30,537 nt of DNA from CAZEHO01 sp964511945 (GCA_964511945.1 CAZEHO010000036.1:1-30537), one strand, 5' to 3'. Counted from the stretch's first letter, positions 23,639-29,773 are shown. Notes: generated by a model from the letters alone, not told the origin. Program-made: numbers and translations.

Positions 23639-24399
23639 TGGATCTCAAGCTCCGAGTGTGGCGGCAGCCGGGACCCGAGTCGGCCGGTTCGTTCGTCACT
23701 TACGAAGCCTCCGGGATCAGTCCCGACATGTCGTTCCTCGAGATGCTCGACATCGTGAACGACCGGCTGACGCTCGCCGGCGAAGAGCCGATTGCGTTCG
23801 AGCACGATTGCCGCGAGGGGATCTGCGGGACGTGCGGAATGATGATCAACGGCCGGCCCCACGGGCCGCAGCGAGGGACGGCCACCTGCCAGCTCCACAT
23901 GCGGCACTTCTCCGACGGCGATGAGATCACCATTGAGCCGTGGCGCACTGCCGGGTTCCCAATCATCAAGGACCTGGCCGTCGATCGATCGGTGTTCGAC
24001 CGCATCATCGAGGCCGGCGGCTACATCGGGACTCCGACCGGGAGCGCCCCCGATGCCAACTTGATCCTCATCCCCAAGGACGCAGCCGATGCCGCCATGG
24101 ACGCCGCTGCCTGTATCGGCTGTGGCGCCTGCGTGGCCGCCTGTCCCAACGGGGCGGCGCAGCTGTTCGTTGCCGCCAAGGTGGCCCATCTCGGGCTGTT
24201 GCCCCAGGGGCAGCCGGAGCGGTGGTCCCGGGTTGAGGCGATGGTGGAGGTCATGGAGGGCCACTTCGGCGCCTGCTCCAACCATGGGGAGTGCGAAGCA
24301 GCCTGCCCCAAGAGCATCAGCCTCGACTTCATCGCCATGCTCAATACCGATTACGTCCGGGCCAAGTGGAAGAACCGCAAGCTGAGCGGGCGCGTCTGA
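23638..24399 (+). CDS. sdhB: Succinate dehydrogenase iron-sulfur subunit
   Basis: 253 residues. It carries electrons from the flavin to the quinone site through three clusters, all with complete ligands: [2Fe-2S] Cys58, Cys63, Cys66 and Cys84 ('CREGICGTCG'); [4Fe-4S] Cys159, Cys162, Cys165 with Cys223; and [3Fe-4S] Cys169, Cys213 and Cys219, from 'CIGCGACVAACPNG' and 'CSNHGECEAACPKS'. ATG shares its A with the sdhA stop codon; GAGGAG at 23624-23629 serves as ribosome binding site. This ends the sdhCAB operon, followed by a strong hairpin. Confidence 0.98.
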   Translation: MDLKLRVWRQPGPESAGSFVTYEASGISPDMSFLEMLDIVNDRLTLAGEEPIAFEHDCREGICGTCGMMINGRPHGPQRGTATCQLHMRHFSDGDEITIEPWRTAGFPIIKDLAVDRSVFDRIIEAGGYIGTPTGSAPDANLILIPKDAADAAMDAAACIGCGACVAACPNGAAQLFVAAKVAHLGLLPQGQPERWSRVEAMVEVMEGHFGACSNHGECEAACPKSISLDFIAMLNTDYVRAKWKNRKLSGRV

Positions 24400-24403
24400 A
24401 GTT

Positions 24404-24434
24404 CCTCTCCCGCAGCGCACCGCGGCGGGAGAGG
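24404..24434 (+). terminator. Hairpin terminator after sdhB
   Basis: CCTCTCCCGC (24404-24413) and GCGGGAGAGG (24425-24434) pair perfectly over 10 bp, with an inner CGC/GCG pairing around ACC. It lies 4 nt after the sdhB stop. There is no T-run. Confidence 0.75.
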
Positions 24435-24439
24435 GGTAG

Positions 24440-24481
24440 CCCAACACCCAACGCTCACTTCGTCCAGTTCCCAGCTCCCAC
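24440..24481. repeat. Degenerate heptamer repeat (locus D)
   Basis: CCCAACA, CCCAACG and, in the same 7-nt register, TTCCCAG and CTCCCAC lie between the sdh terminator and the whiB promoter. It is the weakest of the five heptad loci. Confidence 0.4.
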
Positions 24482-24492
24482 GTTCTGCCACT

Positions 24493-24594
24493 CTCCGCGC
24501 GAACCAGAAAATGACAACCCTGTAATTACAGGCGATATCGGCTTTGACATGCGCGCGCTCCGCGCGCAATAATGACATGTCCGTAATTTCACGG
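24493..24594. repeat. Imperfect ~40-bp direct repeat bracketing the whiB promoter (candidate operators)
   Basis: Copy 1 (24493-24532) and copy 2 (24558-24594) share, in order, CTCCGCGCG, ATGACA, GTAATT and CA-GG. Copy 1 ends in the perfect 14-bp palindrome CCTGTAATTACAGG (24519-24532), followed by CGATATCG. Copy 2 ends in the imperfect palindrome CCGTAATTTCACGG (24581-24594). Centres are 62 bp apart, about six helical turns. Copy 1 lies upstream of the -35 and copy 2 covers the -10 and expected start of transcription. Confidence 0.6.
24544..24573 (+). promoter_or_regulatory. whiB promoter: TTGACA - 18 bp - AATAAT, with a GC palindrome as spacer
   Basis: A perfect -35 TTGACA (24544-24549) and AATAAT (24568-24573) are separated by 18 bp. 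The spacer is occupied by 8-bp inverted arms TGCGCGCG and CGCGCGCA around CTC (24550-24568). The surrounding DNA is unusually AT-rich for this window. Confidence 0.72.
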
Positions 24595-24620
24595 CTGTAG
24601 TTCAAAAGGGGAGTCCGGGG

Positions 24621-24899
24621 ATGTGGGATGACTTGAGGGACGCGTTGCGCGTCGATCAGTTGGCGTGGCAGGACCGGGCCAACTGCAAGGGTGCAAACGC
24701 CGACTTGTTCTTCCCTGAACGTGGCGCCTCGACCCGGACCGCCAAATCGATTTGCCGCGAGTGCGCCGTTCGTGATGAATGCCTCGACTTCGCCATCGAG
24801 ACGGGTGAGAAGTTTGGGATCTGGGGTGGGCTTTCCGAGCGGGAACGGCGCCGAGTCCGGCGCGAGCGTCAGATCGCAGCACAGCGCCGCGCCAGCTAG
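24621..24899 (+). CDS. WhiB-family transcriptional regulator
   Basis: 92 residues. WhiB-like proteins are actinobacterial [4Fe-4S] regulators that bind the principal sigma factor and control division, development, redox or stress genes. The four cluster cysteines are Cys22, Cys45, Cys48 and Cys54 (C-x2-C-x5-C), followed by the 'GIWGG' turn (66-70) and a basic C-terminal helix 'RERRRVRRERQ' for DNA contact. Size and lack of an extension resemble WhiB1/WhiB2-like members, but I cannot assign the subgroup. Start ATG 24621 has GGGGAG (24608-24613) 7 nt upstream. It is the only gene here with both a consensus -35 and duplicated operator-like boxes, so it is probably strongly expressed and tightly controlled, perhaps by itself. 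Confidence 0.95.
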   Translation: MWDDLRDALRVDQLAWQDRANCKGANADLFFPERGASTRTAKSICRECAVRDECLDFAIETGEKFGIWGGLSERERRRVRRERQIAAQRRAS

Positions 24900-24965
24900 T
24901 GCTCAGCTCGGTTCGGGTTCCCTCCTCGTAGAATCCCCCGCACCTGGACTGCGGAGGGAGACGGG

Positions 24966-25874
24966 GTGGGCAGTGTCGCAGTGATCGTCATCATCATCGC
25001 CGGTGCGGTCTTTACGGCCGCGGTCGTCTATATGGTTGCGCAGCGCCGGACCGCCTCCGCCCCCACGTCGCAGCAGGCCGCCGCCCTGCGGCTCCCGGCA
25101 TCCCTGAGCGAGTTTCATATCAGGGGCGAGGAGGCGCACGTCGCATTCGATGTTCCGCTTCCCGAGGGGGATTCGGATCCGGTGCTGGGCGAGCTGCTGA
25201 TTCGGGAAGCCATCGAAGTGGTTCGTGAGAACCGGCACCATCTGCCGATCGGTGAGGTGCATCGGGTCGTTGCCTTTGGGCGGCGCGGTGGGGCCGAGGT
25301 CTGGGTCGGCGCGGTGGATCTCGACACACCCGGTGAGTTGCCGCCGCCGGTTGCCCTGGAACTGCTGCCGAAGCTGCAGGCGGCCGGGTTCGATCCGTTT
25401 GAGGTATTGAGCGACCTGCAGAACGCCCCCGGCTTGGCCGAGGAGGCCGCTGGTGGGGAATTGGCGCCGCTCGCCAACGAGCTGCGCCTGGCGGCCAACG
25501 TCGAGGTGGGCTTGCGGACCCAGGGCGTCGATCCCGCCGCCGCCGGAGCCGGCGACGTCGTCATCGGCGTCATGCGGCTCACCGGTTACACAATCGAGGA
25601 TCGTGGTGACGAGACGTACCGCGTCGCAAGAGCCGGCGAAACGACCTTCGTGCGGGTCGTCCCCCATGTCGTCGGCGACCATCCCGAACTCGGAGAGGGT
25701 GAGATCCGCCGGTTTGCGGTGGAGTTCGCCGAATCCGGTGCGGATCGTGGCCTGCTGGTCTCTGAGAAGTATTCGCCGTTCGAGATCTACGAGCGGGAGC
25801 GGCGCGAACCGCGGATCCGGTTCGTAACCAGAGAGCGCCTGCAGCACTTCGTGGACGCCCTCGCCCTGCGGTGA
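24966..25874 (+). CDS. Membrane-anchored protein of unknown function
   Basis: 302 residues that I do not recognise. One N-terminal membrane helix (about 2-25, 'VAVIVIIIAGAVFTAAVVYMV' in part 'VIVIIIAGAVFTAAV') is followed by a short linker and a soluble part rich in Glu and Leu. The last ~100 residues ('TTFVRVVPHV' ... 'RGLLVSEKYSPFEIYERE' ... 'IRFVTRERLQHFVDAL') recall the order of elements in Mrr-like restriction-endonuclease folds, but the usual D-Q/E-x-K catalytic residues are not evident, so this is a weak structural hint only. Start GTG 24966 has GGAGGGAG (24952-24959) upstream. It sits between whiB and an ECF sigma operon, with a hairpin after its stop, so it is likely its own transcript. 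Confidence 0.75.
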   Translation: MGSVAVIVIIIAGAVFTAAVVYMVAQRRTASAPTSQQAAALRLPASLSEFHIRGEEAHVAFDVPLPEGDSDPVLGELLIREAIEVVRENRHHLPIGEVHRVVAFGRRGGAEVWVGAVDLDTPGELPPPVALELLPKLQAAGFDPFEVLSDLQNAPGLAEEAAGGELAPLANELRLAANVEVGLRTQGVDPAAAGAGDVVIGVMRLTGYTIEDRGDETYRVARAGETTFVRVVPHVVGDHPELGEGEIRRFAVEFAESGADRGLLVSEKYSPFEIYERERREPRIRFVTRERLQHFVDALALR

Positions 25875-25883
25875 TCATCATCC

Positions 25884-25909
25884 CCGCGCCCAGGCTGCGG
25901 CGGGCGCGG
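25884..25909 (+). terminator. Hairpin between the unknown membrane protein gene and the sigma-factor operon
   Basis: CCGCGCCC (25884-25891) pairs perfectly with GGGCGCGG (25902-25909), loop 10 nt, starting 9 nt after the preceding stop codon. There is no T-run. Confidence 0.6.
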
Positions 25910-25946
25910 AACTCGCGCCGGGTTGCTCACGTTAAGGGATTGGCGC

Positions 25947-26450
25947 GTGACTGAACGAGACGGTGTCCCCAGCTGGGAAGAGGTTGCTCGGCGCTATGGG
26001 CGGAAGATCTACTCGTTTGCACACCGGCTCACCGGCAACCCCGACGATGCGGCCGATCTCGCTCAGGAAGTGCTGCTGCGCGTCCGCAAGGGCTTGGCGT
26101 CATACACCCCGGGTTCCTTTGAGGGTTGGCTGTGGCGGATCACCCGCAATGCTTTCCTCGACGACGTCCGCCGCCGCCAGCGGCGCCCGACGGTTCCTCT
26201 GGCCGACACCGAGCGGGGTGAGGCCGGCATCGCTCCTCCACCGGAGGACGTGCTCGCGTCCGTCCGCCTCGGCGAGGACGTGCAGGCGGCGCTCCTCGAC
26301 CTTCCCTATGAATTCCGCGAAGCAGTCGTCCTCTGTGATGTGGTCGGTCTCACCTACGACGAGATCTCCGATGCGATCGAGGCTCCGATCGGTACCGTGC
26401 GCAGCAGAATCCACCGGGGCAGGACCATGTTGAGGAAACGGCTGTCATGA
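25947..26450 (+). CDS. ECF-family RNA polymerase sigma factor (SigE/RpoE-like)
   Basis: 167 residues. Region 2 is visible as 'FAHRLTGNPDDAADLAQEV' and 'GWLWRITRNAFLDDVRRRQR' (about 24-80), region 4 as 'LLDLPYEFREAVVLCDVVGL' and 'TYDEISDAIEAPIGTVRSRI' (116-155), with only a short linker between, as in extracytoplasmic-function sigma factors. GTG 25947 is chosen over TTG 25923 because AAGGGA (25933-25938) lies 8 nt before it. Its stop overlaps the anti-sigma gene (ATGA) and that one overlaps an RseB-like gene, so the trio is an envelope-stress type module: sigma factor, membrane zinc anti-sigma, and exported sensor. Confidence 0.94.
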   Translation: MTERDGVPSWEEVARRYGRKIYSFAHRLTGNPDDAADLAQEVLLRVRKGLASYTPGSFEGWLWRITRNAFLDDVRRRQRRPTVPLADTERGEAGIAPPPEDVLASVRLGEDVQAALLDLPYEFREAVVLCDVVGLTYDEISDAIEAPIGTVRSRIHRGRTMLRKRLS

Positions 26451-26848
26451 GTCATCCCGGCGATCTGCTTTCCGCCTACCTCGATGGTGAGGTGACGCCC
26501 GATGAGCGGCGCGTCGTTGAGACCCATCTCCCCGGCTGTGGTGAGTGCCGGACCGAGATCGACGAGCTGTCCGGAGCCCGCGCTGCGGTGCGCTCCCTCC
26601 CGATGATGGATCTTCCTCCGGGCTTGCTGCCGGAGCCGGAACCAGTGGCCGTGGTCCGCCGCTTCCCCTCACGCCCAATCGCCTGGGCCGCAGCTGCTGT
26701 GGCCGCCGGGTTACTGGCCGTCGGCCTCATGACCGGTGGCGATCAGGGTCCGGTGTTCGACCTCAGCAACCTCTCCGAGCGCCACACCGCCCGCGTCGTG
26801 GTCGATCCCGGGATCTCCACACTCCGAGCTTCGGTCGGTGGTCCCTGA
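26447..26848 (+). CDS. Zinc-binding (ZAS-type) membrane anti-sigma factor
   Basis: 133 residues. The cytoplasmic N-terminus has the zinc anti-sigma motif H-x3-C-x2-C as His27, Cys31 and Cys34 in 'ETHLPGCGECR', after 'LLSAYLDGEVTPDERR'. One membrane helix (about 79-96, 'IAWAAAAVAAGLLAVGLM') is followed by a ~35-residue outer tail. The start overlaps the sigma-factor stop by 4 nt, and its own stop shares a base with the next start (TGATG), so expression is coupled. It presumably holds the neighbouring sigma factor inactive until a signal; release by proteolysis or by redox change at the cysteines cannot be told apart from sequence. Confidence 0.9.
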   Translation: MSHPGDLLSAYLDGEVTPDERRVVETHLPGCGECRTEIDELSGARAAVRSLPMMDLPPGLLPEPEPVAVVRRFPSRPIAWAAAAVAAGLLAVGLMTGGDQGPVFDLSNLSERHTARVVVDPGISTLRASVGGP

Positions 26849-27786
26849 TGCGCCGCTGGCTCGTTCCCCTGCTCACCGCCGGGCTCATACTCGGCTCGGC
26901 CGCGGTCGCCACCGCCGACGACGCCCTCGAGGAGATGCTCGAGACGGCCATGTCGGCGGACTTCCACGGCCGCGGTGTCGTGCTGTGCGCCTGGGGCGGC
27001 GACTCGGCGGCAACCACCTATGAGGTGAGCCGCCACAACGGGATGTCCATGGTGAGCGGCGGCGGGACCGAGTTCTTGCTCGGAGGCGGAGCGGTGGCCA
27101 CCCGATCCGGCTCCGACTGGTACGCCCTGGAGATCGAAGCGTGGTCGGACTGGGACCTCAGCGATCGCTACTCGCTCTCGGCAGCATCGGTGGTCACCCG
27201 ACTCGGCCGGCCTGCTCGGGAGATGCTGGTGCTCGAGCAGGGCAATCCCCGGGCCCGGGTCATCGTGGACGCCCAGACGGGGGCCCCGCTGCTCACGGAG
27301 GTCTTCGACGGGTCCGGTGCCACCTACCGCATGGCGGCCCTGATTGATTTCGAGGCCACCGACGGCGGTGCCGCGATGCCGCCGATGGATGAGATGATGG
27401 AGTTGCGGTCGGTGCAGGGCACCGCCGGGTCCGACACCCTTCCGGTGATGGCGGCCTGGTATCGGCAGGCCGACAGTTACGGCGGGCCCGGCGATGCGCT
27501 CCATGCCTTCTTCACGGACGGGCTGTTCTCGTTCTCGGTGTTCGAGTCGCGACGGGGGCCGACGCCGGAGCAGTTCGCCGCAGCCACCAGGTTCGTGAGC
27601 GGGGGCAAGGTGTACCGGCGGATCGTCACCCCATCACAGGTGTGGGTGCAGTGGCATGCGCCCGACCACAGCTACGTGCTGGTGGGAGACCTGCCGCCGG
27701 ATCACATCGCTGCGGTTCTCCGCGACCTCCCCCTGCCGGGGGAGCGGAGCTTATTCGTTCGCCTCTGGCGCCGGTTGTTCGGCTGA
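26848..27786 (+). CDS. Exported RseB/MucB-like sigma-factor regulatory protein
   Basis: 312 residues with a signal peptide (basic 'MRRW', hydrophobic 'LVPLLTAGLILGSAAV', likely cleavage after 'ATA' near residue 23). The mature protein begins 'DDALEEMLETAMSADFHGRG' and continues with beta-rich repeats such as 'REMLVLEQGNPRARVIVDAQ' and 'TGAPLLTEVF', the pattern of the LolB-like N-domain of RseB/MucB. The region 'FFTDGLFSFSVFESRRGPTP' resembles the second RseB domain. In proteobacteria RseB binds the anti-sigma factor outside the membrane and protects it from proteolysis; position directly after an anti-sigma gene supports the same role here. The family assignment is by pattern, so moderate. 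Confidence 0.78.
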   Translation: MRRWLVPLLTAGLILGSAAVATADDALEEMLETAMSADFHGRGVVLCAWGGDSAATTYEVSRHNGMSMVSGGGTEFLLGGGAVATRSGSDWYALEIEAWSDWDLSDRYSLSAASVVTRLGRPAREMLVLEQGNPRARVIVDAQTGAPLLTEVFDGSGATYRMAALIDFEATDGGAAMPPMDEMMELRSVQGTAGSDTLPVMAAWYRQADSYGGPGDALHAFFTDGLFSFSVFESRRGPTPEQFAAATRFVSGGKVYRRIVTPSQVWVQWHAPDHSYVLVGDLPPDHIAAVLRDLPLPGERSLFVRLWRRLFG

Positions 27787-27789
27787 GAC

Positions 27790-27978
27790 TCAGCTCTCGT
27801 CGGCGGTGGCGACCGAATCCTCGTTCTCGGGGGACGAACCGGTCACGATGAAACAGCTGTGTTCCGCCACGTTGACGACATGTCGGCGATGCGCTCGAGG
27901 AACCTGCCCGCGTGGCCCAGCGTGAACTCCTGGGGAGGTCCAAAGGAGGCCGCCACGGCCGCTCTATAGTCGGCGGAC
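27790..27978 (-). pseudogene. phoU: phoU remnant: C-terminal ~60 codons with a frameshift
   Basis: On the minus strand 'QEFTLGHAGRFLERIAD' is followed, after a one-base shift at 27881/27882, by 'HVVNVAEHSCFIVTG' and a stop at 27790-27792. This is the conserved C-terminal helix of PhoU (R-Y/F-L-E-R-I-A/G-D-H-x-x-N-x-A-E). Upstream codons run into the start of the SenX3-like gene without a PhoU N-terminus, so ~150 codons are missing. PhoU normally restrains Pho signalling and phosphate uptake. Divergent phoU next to a phoR-type kinase is a known actinobacterial arrangement, which supports the identification. Confidence 0.7.
27965..27970 (+). promoter_or_regulatory. -10-like box (TATAGT) of a probable leaderless SenX3-like kinase transcript
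   Basis: TATAGT, then CGGCGGAC (8 nt), then GTG 27979. It is the best -10 match among the leaderless candidates. It lies inside the phoU remnant, which suggests the promoter either predates or was created by the rearrangement. Confidence 0.5.
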
Positions 27979-29214
27979 GTGAGTGGTGTCACCGTGCTCG
28001 TGGTTGCCGTTGCCGGCGCCGTTGTGCTCACCCTGCTCGTCGTGTTCGCTGTCTCATTCTCGAGGCTCGTCCGCTCTGCCGATGAGGCACTGGGTCGCAT
28101 CGGCGCTCGCGCGCCGCGCTGGTGGTGGCGCCGTCCCGAGGCTTTGAGCCGGGCGATCGACGAACTGGAGAGCACCGTCGCTCGCTCGCAGCGTGAACGG
28201 GCCCAGTTCGCTGCCGCAATCCAGCAGGCGGAGGTCGGAATTCTCGGCACCAATGACTCCGGCATCGTCACTTTTGCCAACGATGCGGCCGCCACGTTTC
28301 TCGGCGCCCGCAGGGGCGAGGCGGTGGCCGAAGGCCGGATCCGCCAGGCCATCGACCAGGCGATCCTGAATCGCACACCGGAGGCCCGGGAGGTCGAGCT
28401 GTACACCCCCCGCCGCCGGATTCTCCGCCTGACCGCAATTCCGTTGGAATACGGAGTGGAGAGCTTGGGAGCGGTGGCCTACGTCACCGACGTCACCGAG
28501 GAGCGCCGCGTCGAGGCGGTGCGCCGCGACTTCATCGCCAACGTCAGCCACGAGCTGAAGACTCCGCTGGGGGCCCTGGCGGTTCTCGCGGAGACCCTTG
28601 CCGGTCAGGCCGAAGACCCGGCGGTGGCGGCCCGTCTGGCCGAGCGGCTCGGCTCCGAGTCGACCCGGTTGTCGAAGCTGCTCGAGGACATCCTCGACCT
28701 CTCGCAGGCGGAAGCGCTCGGCGGCGCCGGGTTCCAGCCGGTGCTGCTCGAGGATCTGCTCGACGACATCGCCTCGCCGGCGGTGGTGCGAGCCGACAGT
28801 TTCGGAGTCGATCTGCAGATCGGGGCTGCGCCGGCCGGTGCCGCCGTCTCGGGTGATCGCCGCCAGTTGCGGGCGGTCGTGCTCAACCTGATCGACAATG
28901 CGGCCAAGTACTCGGACGTCGAGGGCAGCGGCGAGCCACCGGTCGTGACCGTGCGGGCACTCGTCGATGGCGACACGGCGGTGCTGGAAGTCCAGGATCA
29001 GGGCATCGGGATTCCGGAGGGCCATCTCGACCGGATCTTCGAGCGTTTCTACCGGGTGGACCGGGGCCGCAGCCGGGCAACCGGTGGAACCGGTCTCGGG
29101 CTCTCGATCGTGCGGCACGCCGTGATGAACCACAGGGGGACCGTGGAGGTCGAGTCCGAACTCGGAGTCGGAAGCACCTTCCGGGTCCGCCTTCCGCTGT
29201 GGACCGAACCGTGA
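27979..29214 (+). CDS. SenX3/PhoR-like sensor histidine kinase
   Basis: 411 residues, matching SenX3 in length and layout. One N-terminal membrane helix (about 4-28), then a PAS-like sensor (about 75-175, 'VGILGTNDSGIVTFANDAAA'), then the dimerisation H-box 'FIANVSHELKTPLGAL' with phospho-acceptor His191. The ATPase has N-box 'LNLIDNAAKYS', G1 'DQGIGIPE', F-box 'FERFYRVDRGRSR' and G2 'GGTGLGLSIV'. All catalytic motifs are intact. The stop overlaps the start of a response-regulator gene (GTGA), the usual phoR-phoP coupling, but that gene is reduced to 21 codons. The kinase therefore has no local partner. With the phoU remnant on its other side, a former phosphate-sensing locus is inferred. Confidence 0.9.
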   Translation: MSGVTVLVVAVAGAVVLTLLVVFAVSFSRLVRSADEALGRIGARAPRWWWRRPEALSRAIDELESTVARSQRERAQFAAAIQQAEVGILGTNDSGIVTFANDAAATFLGARRGEAVAEGRIRQAIDQAILNRTPEAREVELYTPRRRILRLTAIPLEYGVESLGAVAYVTDVTEERRVEAVRRDFIANVSHELKTPLGALAVLAETLAGQAEDPAVAARLAERLGSESTRLSKLLEDILDLSQAEALGGAGFQPVLLEDLLDDIASPAVVRADSFGVDLQIGAAPAGAAVSGDRRQLRAVVLNLIDNAAKYSDVEGSGEPPVVTVRALVDGDTAVLEVQDQGIGIPEGHLDRIFERFYRVDRGRSRATGGTGLGLSIVRHAVMNHRGTVEVESELGVGSTFRVRLPLWTEP

Positions 29215-29276
29215 GCAGGATCCTGAGCGTGGAGGATGAACCGCCGGGCGTCGGCTACCGGCTGGTTCCGGGCTAG
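29211..29276 (+). pseudogene. Response regulator (PhoP/RegX3 type) reduced to its first and last ~10 codons
   Basis: A GTG overlapping the kinase stop begins 'MSRILSVEDEP', the first beta-strand and acidic pocket of an OmpR/PhoB-family receiver ('MSRILVVEDEP' is typical). It then jumps in frame to 'PGVGYRLVPG' and a stop, which is the extreme C-terminus of the winged-helix domain ('VRGVGYRL-P'). About 200 codons in between are absent. The stop CTAG is shared with the stop of the convergent peroxiredoxin gene. The remnant cannot bind DNA or be phosphorylated. An assembly collapse is the main alternative. Confidence 0.75.
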
Positions 29277-29725
29277 AGCTTGCCCAGCGCCTCCACATAG
29301 GCGTCGTACTCGCGGCCGATCCCGAGTGCCTCGGTCGAGATGATCTCGCGGATCGTTCCTTCGCCGTCGATCACGAAGCTGAACCGATTGGCAGCACCGG
29401 CGGTTTCGTTGAACGCTCCGTAGGCCTGCGCGGTTGCACCGTGGGGCCAGTAGTCCGACAGCACCGGGAACTCGAATCCGTGCTCCTCGGACCACTTCTT
29501 GGTGATGGGCTTGGCGTGGACGGTGACGATGATCACCTGGGCGCCGAGGTCGTTCAGTTGCGCCAGGTTGTCGCGCAGGGCGCAGCCCTCGTCGTCACAG
29601 ATCCCGGTGTAGGGGAACGGGATGAAGACGAGGAGGCGGGTGCCTTCGAAGTCATCGAGGGAAACGGCGTCGCCGTTGATGTCGGGGAGGCTGAACACTG
29701 GGGCCTTGTCGCCGACGGCAACCAT
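29273..29725 (-). CDS. Peroxiredoxin (AhpE/BCP-like)
   Basis: 150-residue thioredoxin-fold peroxidase that reduces hydrogen and organic peroxides. The peroxidatic Cys43 is in 'FIPFPYTGICDDEGC', and a second cysteine, Cys48, lies five residues later, as in BCP/PrxQ, whereas the overall sequence ('VGDKAPVFSLPDINGD', 'SDYWPHGATAQAYGAF', 'RFSFVIDGEGTIREI') resembles the AhpE group. An intramolecular Cys43-Cys48 disulfide is therefore likely. The frame is open to 29773; ATG 29725 is chosen because homology begins there and AAAGGA lies upstream (complement at 29733-29738). Its upstream region holds an inverted repeat and a heptamer tract. Confidence 0.94.
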   Translation of the reverse strand: MVAVGDKAPVFSLPDINGDAVSLDDFEGTRLLVFIPFPYTGICDDEGCALRDNLAQLNDLGAQVIIVTVHAKPITKKWSEEHGFEFPVLSDYWPHGATAQAYGAFNETAGAANRFSFVIDGEGTIREIISTEALGIGREYDAYVEALGKL

Positions 29726-29747
29726 GGTGAGGTCCTTTCGATCAAGA

Positions 29748-29773
29748 GTGTCAGCATCCCAACACTTTGACAC
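29748..29773. promoter_or_regulatory. Inverted repeat upstream of the peroxiredoxin gene (possible operator)
   Basis: GTGTCA (29748-29753) and TGACAC (29768-29773) are inverted, 20 bp apart (two helical turns), with a nested AGTGT / ACACT pair (29747-29751, 29762-29766). It lies 23-48 nt before the start codon. Spacing and position suit a regulator site; the regulator is unknown. Confidence 0.35.

Noticed and set aside
27843..28406. 187-codon minus-strand frame including the PhoU-like segment
   Set aside because: Only its last ~40 codons resemble PhoU; the rest is the complement of the SenX3-like gene, so it is not a gene as a whole.
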